Source: Dinoroseobacter sp013215265
GTDB taxonomy: Bacteria > Pseudomonadota > Alphaproteobacteria > Rhodobacterales > Rhodobacteraceae
Direction: 5' to 3'
Length of the DNA: 64,000 nt
Assembly (NCBI GenBank): GCA_963691755.1
Contig: OY829366.1
Location: 372,001 to 436,000 of the forward strand
The notes under the pieces are model-generated. The model did not search any database. It was not told the DNA's origin and saw only the letters and a program-made list of their open reading frames with translations. Below are positions 57,063 through 64,000 of the stretch, one piece after another. How positions within the stretch are numbered: the first letter of the stretch is position 1; each line of letters opens with the position of its first letter. Both the position numbers and the translations under genes were made by a program.

Positions 57063-58339
57063 AGGATTTCACAGCATCAAACGGGGGCTGCAGTGACACA
57101 CCCATTCTGCGCGAACGTGGACAGCGCGAGGTGTTTTGTGGCTTGACATCGATCGTCTGGCTACACCGAAAAATGCAGGATGCATTCTTCCTTGTCGTAG
57201 GCTCACGAACCTGTGCCCACCTGCTGCAAAGTGCGGCTGGTGTCATGATTTTTGCCGAGCCACGCTTCGGAACAGCGATTCTCGAAGAGACGGATCTGGC
57301 AGGTCTCGCAGACGCGCAAGACGAACTCGACCGCGAAGTTGACCGCCTTTTGGAGCGCCGGAGCGATATTCGACGACTTTATCTTGTCGGGTCCTGCCCG
57401 TCCGAAGTGATCAAACTGGATCTCGAGAAGGCTGCAGAACGCATGACCGCGCGCTATGCCCCAAGAATTCAGGTGGTGAATTTCTCAGGCTCGGGCATCG
57501 AAACCACCTTCACCCAAGGTGAAGACGCCTGCCTTGCAGCGATGGTGCCATTACTACCTGAAACTGATGAAAGGCAGCTCTTGCTTGCTGGGGCATTGCC
57601 AGACGTCGTTCAAGATCAGGCGCTGGATTTACTGGAAAAGCTGGGCGTTGGTCCGGTGACTGTTTTGCCAAGTCCGCGCGCCGATGATCCCGTCGCGGTC
57701 GGTAAGAACACCGTTTACGCGCTGACCCAGCCCTTTCTGGGCGATACTCATGCGGCACTTTCACGGCGTGGTGCGCGCCACATAGCGGCCCCCTTCCCCT
57801 TTGGCGAGGAAGGCACAACGGCTTGGCTTTGGGCCATCGCGTCTGAATTTGGCGTGGATCCAGCGCATTTCGAAGCGGTAACCGCCGCGCCGCGAGACCG
57901 CGCACGGCGCGCCGTCGCGAAGGCCGCTGAAACGCTTCATGACAAGTCAGTTTTCTTCCTCCCTGATAGTCAGCTCGAAATTCCACTTGCGCGTTTCCTA
58001 ACGCGCGAATGCGGGATGAACGCGATCGAGATTGGCGCGCCCTATATCCACCGGGATCTCGTGGGACCAGACATCGCGATGATCGAAAGCGGGCCAACCC
58101 TGTCCGAGGGACAGGATGTGGACCTGCAACTGGACCGTGTCCGCGAAACCCGACCCGATCTGACGGTTTGCGGTCTGGGTCTTGCGAACCCTCTAGAAGC
58201 CGAAGGTCTGACGACCAAGTGGGCGATCGAGCTGGTTTTCACCCCAGTGCATTTCTACGAACAAGCCGGGGATCTCGCAGGCCTATTCTCGCGTCCGATC
58301 CATCGCCGCAACGTGTTGCAGATGGAGGAAACCGCGTGA
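57059..58339 (+). CDS. bchN: Protochlorophyllide reductase (dark) subunit N
   Basis: 426 aa. NifD-like half of the light-independent protochlorophyllide reductase; with BchB it reduces ring D. Cluster Cys in REVFCGLTSI, VGSRTCAHLLQSAAG and LVGSCPSEVIKLDLE. FSGSGIETTFTQGEDACL is a further BchN motif. ATG overlaps bchF; its stop overlaps the GTG of bchB (GTGA). Confidence 0.96.
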   Translation: MKDFTASNGGCSDTPILRERGQREVFCGLTSIVWLHRKMQDAFFLVVGSRTCAHLLQSAAGVMIFAEPRFGTAILEETDLAGLADAQDELDREVDRLLERRSDIRRLYLVGSCPSEVIKLDLEKAAERMTARYAPRIQVVNFSGSGIETTFTQGEDACLAAMVPLLPETDERQLLLAGALPDVVQDQALDLLEKLGVGPVTVLPSPRADDPVAVGKNTVYALTQPFLGDTHAALSRRGARHIAAPFPFGEEGTTAWLWAIASEFGVDPAHFEAVTAAPRDRARRAVAKAAETLHDKSVFFLPDSQLEIPLARFLTRECGMNAIEIGAPYIHRDLVGPDIAMIESGPTLSEGQDVDLQLDRVRETRPDLTVCGLGLANPLEAEGLTTKWAIELVFTPVHFYEQAGDLAGLFSRPIHRRNVLQMEETA

Positions 58340-59859
58340 AGCTGTCGGTCTGGACATACGAAGGCCCGCCCCATGTTGGCGCAATGCGCGTCGCAACCGG
58401 AATGAAGGGGCTGCATTATGTGTTGCATGCTCCGCAGGGTGATACCTACGCCGATCTCTTGTTCACGATGATCGAGCGGCGCAATCATCGCCCGCCCGTC
58501 AGCTACACCACCTTTCAGGCGCGTGATTTGGGGGCCGATACTGCAAACCTGTTCAAGACCGCCTGTCAGGACGCCTATGAAAGGTTCCAGCCCGAGGCAA
58601 TTATCGTTGGAGCCTCCTGTACCGCAGAATTGATCCAGGACGATCCAGGCGGCATGGCCGAAACCATGGGACTGCCTGTCCCGGTCATTGCACTGGAATT
58701 GCCAAGTTATCAGCGTAAAGAGAATTTCGGCGCGGACGAAACCTTCTTCCAGATCACCCGCGCTCTTGCCCGCAAGCAGGAGCGCACACCGCAGGTCAGC
58801 GCAAACCTGATCGGGCCAACAGCTCTTGGCTTCCGACATCGCGACGACATCACCGAAGTGACAGCGCTTCTGGAAGAGATGGGTATTCGTGTGAATGTGG
58901 TCGCGCCGATGGGCGCCTCCCCGTCCGATATCGCCAAACTGGGCGCTGCGCATTTCAATGTACTGATGTACCCTGAAACGGGCGAAGCGGCCTGCCGCTG
59001 GATGGAACGCGAACTGGGCATTCCATTTACCAAAACAGTGCCAATCGGTGTCGGGGCCACGCGCGATTTTGTACGCGAGATCGCCGACATCACAGGCCTG
59101 ACCCCGAAGCTTGACGAAACGCGCCTGCGGCTTCCGTGGTACTCGGCAAGCGTGGACAGCACCTACCTGACTGGCAAAAGGGTCTTCCTGTTTGGCGATG
59201 GCACCCATGTCGCTGCCGCAGCCCGTATTGCGCGCGACGAGATGGGGTTCGAGGTCGTTGGCCTTGGCTGCTATAACCGCGAACAAGCGCGAATGATCCG
59301 GGCTTTGGCCAAGGATTTCGACGTCGAGGCACTAATCACAGACGACTACCTCGAGGTGGAAACGCGTATCCGTGATCTGGCACCCGAGATGATTCTGGGC
59401 ACCCAGATGGAACGTCATATCGGCAAGCGTCTGGGCATTCCCTGCGCGGTGATCTCCGCGCCGGTTCACGTTCAGGACTTCCCGGCCCGGTATTCCCCAC
59501 AGATGGGAATTGAGGGCGCCAATGTCATTTTCGACACCTGGGTGCATCCGCTTGTCATGGGGCTGGAAGAGCACCTGCTGCACATGTTCCGCGAAGATTT
59601 CGAGTTTCACGACGATGCAGGGGCCTCGCATCACGGCCAGGCCGCTGTTTTGCGTGTTGCCGACCCAGAACCCGAGCCCATCGCCAGCACCTCAGCTGAG
59701 ATCATTTGGCTGTCGGATGCTGAAAAAGAACTGCGCAAGATCCCGTTTTTTGTGCGCGGAAAAGCACGGCGCAACACCGAGCATTTCGCAACCGAACGCG
59801 GACTGAACGAGATCGGAATCGACACCCTTTACGAAGCGAAGGCCCATTTTGCGCGATGA
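58336..59859 (+). CDS. bchB: Protochlorophyllide reductase (dark) subunit B
   Basis: 507 aa from a GTG at 58336 (KLSVWTYEGPPHVGAMRVAT); the longer frame lies in bchN. NifK-like partner of BchN. IVGASCTAELIQDDPGG holds the cluster Cys; the Asp ligand region and the C-terminal extension (EKELRKIPFFVRGKARRN) are typical. It overlaps bchH by 11 bases. Confidence 0.96.
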   Translation: MKLSVWTYEGPPHVGAMRVATGMKGLHYVLHAPQGDTYADLLFTMIERRNHRPPVSYTTFQARDLGADTANLFKTACQDAYERFQPEAIIVGASCTAELIQDDPGGMAETMGLPVPVIALELPSYQRKENFGADETFFQITRALARKQERTPQVSANLIGPTALGFRHRDDITEVTALLEEMGIRVNVVAPMGASPSDIAKLGAAHFNVLMYPETGEAACRWMERELGIPFTKTVPIGVGATRDFVREIADITGLTPKLDETRLRLPWYSASVDSTYLTGKRVFLFGDGTHVAAAARIARDEMGFEVVGLGCYNREQARMIRALAKDFDVEALITDDYLEVETRIRDLAPEMILGTQMERHIGKRLGIPCAVISAPVHVQDFPARYSPQMGIEGANVIFDTWVHPLVMGLEEHLLHMFREDFEFHDDAGASHHGQAAVLRVADPEPEPIASTSAEIIWLSDAEKELRKIPFFVRGKARRNTEHFATERGLNEIGIDTLYEAKAHFAR

Positions 59860-62800
59860 CGGCACCATAATCGGCCGCCCTCCGGGCTACAGCGTGGTTA
59901 TCATCACGCTGGATGCGCATGCCGCTGGGCCTTGCGAACGCGTGGCGGCACGGCTGATCAACGACTTCCCCGGTCTGTCAATCAGCGTGCATGCCACTGC
60001 TGAATGGGGTGAGGCGCCCGAGAAGCTGGAACGCGCACAGGCCGCGATTTCTCAAGCAGGTATTGTTATCACTTCGCTGCTGTTTCTCGAGGAACACATC
60101 ACGGCAATCCTGCCTGCGCTTCAGGCGCGGCGCGATCATTGCGATGCAATCATCGGCATGATCTCCGACGCACAGATCGTAAAAACGACGCGTATGGGCA
60201 GCCTCGACATGGGCGCCCCATCCTCTGGAACGATGGGCTTCTTGAAGCGCCTGCGCGGTTCATCGAAGCCGTCAACCGAATCTGGCGCCAAGAAGATGCG
60301 CTTGCTACGCCGACTTCCAAGGCTTTTGAAGTTTATTCCCGGCAAGGCGCAGGATTTGCGGGCATGGTTTCTGACCATGCAATATTGGCTTGCAAGCTCA
60401 GACGAGAATGTCGAAGCGATGATCCGCTTCCTGCTGTCGCGCTATGCTTCAAACGCGGCCTGGCGCGGGGCGGATGTCGCGGCCCCCAAAGATTATCCTG
60501 AAACGGGCCTCTATCACCCCGATCTGAAGGACCGGATCACGATCGATCCCGCAAAACTTCCACGTCCCAAAGGCGCGACAGGAACAGTCGGCATCCTAAT
60601 GATGCGGTCATATGTTTTGTCTGCGGATACTGCACATTACGACGCTGTTATTCGGGCGCTTGAAGCCCGTGGTCTTGCGGTTATTCCCGCCTTTGCCAGC
60701 GGCCTGGACGCACGTCCTGCGATAGATACCTTCTTTAGCGGCACCAATGGCCGGAAGATCGACGCGCTTTTATCGCTGACCGGGTTCAGCCTCGTGGGCG
60801 GCCCCGCCTATAATGACAATGAAACCGCGGTGAAGGTTCTGACGGCGCTGGATGTGCCATACATCTCCGCCCATCCGCTCGAGTTCCAGACAATCGAACA
60901 ATGGGAAGCATCTGCGCAGGGATTGGGTCCCATCGAAACCACGATGCTGATCGCGCTTCCCGAGTTGGATGGCGCAACACAGCCAACGGTTTTCGCAGGC
61001 CGCCATGGGATTGACGGTAACACCAATCGCGAGATGGCGCCTGCGACCGAGCGGGTCGAAGCCTTGGCCAACCGTCTTTTGCGGCAGGTCCAGCTGCGCC
61101 TTAGCGCCCCAAAAGATCGCAAACTTGCAATCGTTCTCTTCGGGTTCCCACCAAATGCAGGTGCTGCTGGAACAGCAGCCTATCTCGATGTCTTCCGCTC
61201 GCTGCATAACACGCTGCACGCCCTGAAACGCGATGGCTATGATCTTGAACCACCGGAAACGGTTGAGGCACTGCGCGAAGCGGTTCTGGGTGGTAATTCC
61301 GCCAAATTTGGCCAGGAAGCTAATGTCGCCGCTCAAATTGGGGCCGAAGAGATCGTAGCCCAAACCCCCTGGCTGAACGATATCGAAACCGTCTGGGGTC
61401 CTGCCCCGGGCCGTGTTCAGTCGAACGGGCGCGAAGTTTACGTCTTGGGTCAGCAATTCGGGAATGTTTTTGTCGGGCTGCAACCCGGGTTCGGCTATGA
61501 GGGCGACCCGATGCGACTGCTATTTGAGGGTAGTTTCGCACCGACGCATGCGTTTGCGCAGTTCTACATGTGGCTGCGTCACGGCTTTCAGGCCGATGCG
61601 GTGCTGCATTTCGGTATGCACGGCGCTCTGGAATTCATGCCAGGGAAACAGACAGGCCCATGTGCAAACTGCTGGCCGGACCGTCTGATCGGGGATCTTC
61701 CGAACGTTTATCTCTACGCGGCCAACAACCCATCCGAAGCAACGCTTGCCAAGCGGCGCTCGGGCGCGGTGACGATTTCACATCTGACGCCGCCGTTATC
61801 GTCTGCGGGGCTCTACAAGGGGCTGGCGGAACTGAAGGACAGCCTGACCCGGTGGCGCGAATTGCCCCCTGAGGAGCCAGAGCGCGCAGATCTTGAGGAC
61901 CTTATCGCCGAGCAGGCAGATGCGGTCGATCTGGGCGGGCATTCTGCAGATACGCTTTGGCTGAAGCTTCTGGAAACCGAAGACGCCTTAATCCCTGACG
62001 GGCTGCACGTGGTCGGGCAGCCGCTGTCCGAAGATGCCCAGCGCGCCTATCTTGATGTGATCTCGGACGCTGATGCAGATACGCAGGCGCGCGCGCAAAC
62101 AGCGCTTGGCGCGCAAGACGAACTGCCTGCATTGCTGCATGCCCTTGACGGTGGCTTTACCCCGCCGGTGCCGGGTGGTGATCTGATCCGCAACCCTGAC
62201 ATTCTGCCCACCGGGCGTAACATTCACGCCTTTGACCCCTTCCGCATGCCAACAGAACATGCCTGCCGCGATGGGGCCAGACAGGCCGAGTTACTGCTTG
62301 CAAAACATGAAAGTCTACCACGGTCCGTGGCACTGGTGCTGTGGGGTAGCGACAATATCAAATCCGATGGCAGCCCGATTGGTCAGGCACTGGCCCTTAT
62401 CGGCGCCAAGCCACGATTTGACAGTTTCGGGCGACTTTCCGGTGCTGATCTGATTCCCCTAGAGGAACTCGGCCGCCCACGCATCGATGTGGTGATCACT
62501 TTATCAGGGATCTTCCGGGACCTCTTGCCCTTACAAACACGTCTTCTGGCAGATGCTGCCCTGCAAGCCGCAGAAGCAGATGAGCCGCTTGATCAAAACT
62601 TTGTCCGCGCGCACAGCCTTACACATATGCAAAGCACTGGTGTCAGCTTGAAGGAAGCAGCACTACGGGTCTTCTCGAACGCTGAAGGAGCTTACGGGTC
62701 CAATGTGAACCAGCTGGTCGACAGCAGTGCCTTTGGTGATGAAGACGAATTGGCCGATGCCTACCAAGCCCGCAAATGCTTCGCATATGGAAAGGACGGC

Positions 62801-63385
62801 AAAGCCGCTCAAAATGCTGAACTGCTTCAGGAAACACTGAAAACAGTAGAGGTTGCGTATCAGAACCTCGAAAGCGTTGAGCTGGGAATTACAACGGTTG
62901 ATCACTATTTCGACACGCTTGGCGGCATCAGTCGCGCAGTGAAGCGCGCGCGCGGCGAGGAAGCAGCAGTTTATATCAGCGATCAGACGCGCGGAGCGGG
63001 CAAAATTCGCACCCTTGCCGACCAAGTCGCGCTGGAAACCCGCTCTCGCAGTTTGAACCCACGCTTTTATGAGCCGCTGTTGAACCACGGAGCCGAAGGT
63101 GTGCGCCAGATCGAAGCGCAACTCACAAACACCATGGGTTGGTCTGCAACAACTGGTCAGGTTGAACCTTGGGTCTACCAGCGTCTGTCGGAAACCTTCG
63201 TGCTGGACGAAGACATGCGCAAGCGGCTCGCCGATCTGAACCCCGTGGCGTCGTCGCGTATGGCAAATCGCCTGCTGGAAGCAACCGAGCGGTCCTACTG
63301 GACCCCTGACGAGGCGACACTCGCTGCGCTGCAAGACGCAAGTGACGCGCTGGAAGACCGGGTCGAAGGGATCGCTGCCGAATGA
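59849..63385 (+). CDS. bchH: Magnesium chelatase subunit H
   Basis: 1178-aa porphyrin-binding catalytic subunit of Mg-chelatase. Family features: YSVVIITLDAHAAGPCERVA at the N-terminus, then MRFGMHGALEFMPGKQ-type motif (HFGMHGALEFMPGKQTGPCA), and RVFSNAEGAYGSNVNQLVDS. The start is a TTG at 59849 with GCGAAGG 6 bases upstream; an ATG seven bases later is out of frame. Full family length. Its stop overlaps a 19-aa frame that leads to bchL. Confidence 0.95.
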   Translation: MRDDGTIIGRPPGYSVVIITLDAHAAGPCERVAARLINDFPGLSISVHATAEWGEAPEKLERAQAAISQAGIVITSLLFLEEHITAILPALQARRDHCDAIIGMISDAQIVKTTRMGSLDMGAPSSGTMGFLKRLRGSSKPSTESGAKKMRLLRRLPRLLKFIPGKAQDLRAWFLTMQYWLASSDENVEAMIRFLLSRYASNAAWRGADVAAPKDYPETGLYHPDLKDRITIDPAKLPRPKGATGTVGILMMRSYVLSADTAHYDAVIRALEARGLAVIPAFASGLDARPAIDTFFSGTNGRKIDALLSLTGFSLVGGPAYNDNETAVKVLTALDVPYISAHPLEFQTIEQWEASAQGLGPIETTMLIALPELDGATQPTVFAGRHGIDGNTNREMAPATERVEALANRLLRQVQLRLSAPKDRKLAIVLFGFPPNAGAAGTAAYLDVFRSLHNTLHALKRDGYDLEPPETVEALREAVLGGNSAKFGQEANVAAQIGAEEIVAQTPWLNDIETVWGPAPGRVQSNGREVYVLGQQFGNVFVGLQPGFGYEGDPMRLLFEGSFAPTHAFAQFYMWLRHGFQADAVLHFGMHGALEFMPGKQTGPCANCWPDRLIGDLPNVYLYAANNPSEATLAKRRSGAVTISHLTPPLSSAGLYKGLAELKDSLTRWRELPPEEPERADLEDLIAEQADAVDLGGHSADTLWLKLLETEDALIPDGLHVVGQPLSEDAQRAYLDVISDADADTQARAQTALGAQDELPALLHALDGGFTPPVPGGDLIRNPDILPTGRNIHAFDPFRMPTEHACRDGARQAELLLAKHESLPRSVALVLWGSDNIKSDGSPIGQALALIGAKPRFDSFGRLSGADLIPLEELGRPRIDVVITLSGIFRDLLPLQTRLLADAALQAAEADEPLDQNFVRAHSLTHMQSTGVSLKEAALRVFSNAEGAYGSNVNQLVDSSAFGDEDELADAYQARKCFAYGKDGKAAQNAELLQETLKTVEVAYQNLESVELGITTVDHYFDTLGGISRAVKRARGEEAAVYISDQTRGAGKIRTLADQVALETRSRSLNPRFYEPLLNHGAEGVRQIEAQLTNTMGWSATTGQVEPWVYQRLSETFVLDEDMRKRLADLNPVASSRMANRLLEATERSYWTPDEATLAALQDASDALEDRVEGIAAE

Positions 63386-63441
63386 CCTATGCCAACACAT
63401 ACACCCCCCGCCCTCGGGCGCTGCGAAAGGACCCGTCATGA
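63382..63441 (+). CDS. 19-aa bridging ORF between bchH and bchL
   Basis: ATG at 63382 overlaps the bchH stop (ATGA); its TGA at 63439-63441 overlaps the ATG of bchL (ATGA). Product MTYANTYTPRPRALRKDPS. Either a tiny coupling peptide that carries ribosomes from bchH to bchL or chance. Evidence is only the double overlap and the operon's coupling habit. Confidence 0.3.
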   Translation: MTYANTYTPRPRALRKDPS

Positions 63442-64000
63442 GCCCACGCGATGACATCCCCGTTCTCCACCGTGGACAGGACGGCGAAGGCTCCGTCCAG
63501 GTACACCAGGACTCCTCGATGAAAATTGAGGGCGCGAAGGTATTTTCCGTTTACGGCAAGGGAGGCATTGGTAAGTCTACGACATCGTCGAACCTGTCAG
63601 CAGCCTTCGCAAAGATGGGCAAGCGCGTGTTGCAGATCGGTTGTGATCCCAAACATGACAGCACCTTTACACTCACCGGGCATTTGCAGCCCACGGTGAT
63701 CGACATACTCAAAGAAGTCGATTTCCACCCTGAAGAACTGCGTCCCGAGGATTTCATGACCCGAGGCTGGGGTGGCGTGATGTGTGTGGAAGCCGGTGGG
63801 CCGCCTGCCGGTACGGGCTGTGGTGGCTACGTTGTGGGTCAGACAGTGAAGCTGTTGAAGCAACATCACATGCTGGAAGACACTGATGTTGTGATCTTCG
63901 ACGTTCTTGGCGACGTTGTCTGCGGAGGCTTCGCAGCCCCACTACAACATGCCGACAGGGCGTTGATCGTAACGGCAAATGACTTTGACTCCATCTACGC
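63438..64000 (+). CDS. bchL: Protochlorophyllide reductase iron protein, partial
   Basis: NifH-like ATPase that feeds electrons to BchNB. The ATG at 63438 has AAAGGA upstream. After an N-terminal segment of about 30 residues (MSPRDDIPVLHRG) comes Walker A GKGGIGKSTTSSNLSAAF, then GCDPKHDSTFTLTG, and cluster Cys in GGPPAGTGCGGY and DVLGDVVCGGF. The frame is open at 64000, so about 100 codons of the usual 300 lie beyond the window. Confidence 0.95.
   Translation, partial: MSPRDDIPVLHRGQDGEGSVQVHQDSSMKIEGAKVFSVYGKGGIGKSTTSSNLSAAFAKMGKRVLQIGCDPKHDSTFTLTGHLQPTVIDILKEVDFHPEELRPEDFMTRGWGGVMCVEAGGPPAGTGCGGYVVGQTVKLLKQHHMLEDTDVVIFDVLGDVVCGGFAAPLQHADRALIVTANDFDSIY

Noticed and set aside
58009..58335. 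Upstream extension of bchB to 58009
   Set aside because: Overlaps the end of bchN in another frame; GTG at 58336 gives the conserved BchB N-terminus.

Overview
The window looks like the chromosome of an aerobic anoxygenic phototroph of the Rhodobacteraceae (Roseobacter-like alphaproteobacterium). The basis is a long photosynthesis gene cluster in the classical purple-bacterial order, with spheroidene-type carotenoid genes (crtA, crtC, crtD, crtF), pufQ, a reaction-centre cytochrome gene in place of pufX, tspO inside the crtIB operon, and ppsR/ppaA regulators. The species cannot be read from the sequence.

Layout. (1) 1-3.7 kb, core genes: gltD, uppP, an NDUFA9-like NAD-binding protein and tRNA-Leu(CAG). 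(2) 3.7-23.0 kb, a genomic island inserted in the 3' end of that tRNA gene. It is bounded by 17-bp copies of the tRNA end (3700-3716 and 22999-23015) and has a P4-type tyrosine integrase beside the right end. It carries a decayed prim-pol/AAA-ATPase/AlpA module, a nonsense-mutated IS3-family element, an IS1380-family fragment, an A+T-rich AraC-like gene, a piece of a sorbitol-type operon, and an 11-kb gene for a giant surface protein (LCCL domain, 27 Ig-like repeats, outer-membrane beta-barrel). (3) 23.0-25.6 kb, small secreted or hypothetical proteins and decayed extra copies of the att sequence, which suggest repeated integration at this tRNA. (4) 25.6-27.4 kb, a FixJ-like regulator without its phospho-acceptor Asp and an AerR-like B12-binding protein, next to the phototrophy genes.

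(5) 27.4-64 kb, the photosynthesis cluster. Minus strand: crtE-crtF-bchC-bchX-bchY-bchZ-pufQ-pufB-pufA-pufL-pufM-pufC, followed by dxs. Plus strand: crtD-crtC. Minus strand: crtI-crtB-tspO. Plus strand: crtA-bchI-bchD-bchO. Minus strand: bchG-pucC-like-bchP-idi, and ppaA-ppsR. Plus strand: bchF-bchN-bchB-bchH-bchL, with bchL cut by the window end. Most neighbours inside these operons overlap by 1-4 bases (ATGA, GTGA or TGATG), which implies translational coupling.

Together these genes supply isoprenoid precursors (dxs, idi, crtE), make spheroidene/spheroidenone carotenoids, insert Mg and convert protoporphyrin to bacteriochlorophyll a (bchI/D/H, bchN/B/L, bchF, bchX/Y/Z, bchC, bchG, bchP), and build the RC-LH1 complex. 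Ten perfect TGT-N12-ACA palindromes at the operon starts mark a PpsR repressor regulon. Unusual points in the cluster are a PufC with only three haem motifs, an apparent ATT start for crtA, and no normal start codon for crtC.
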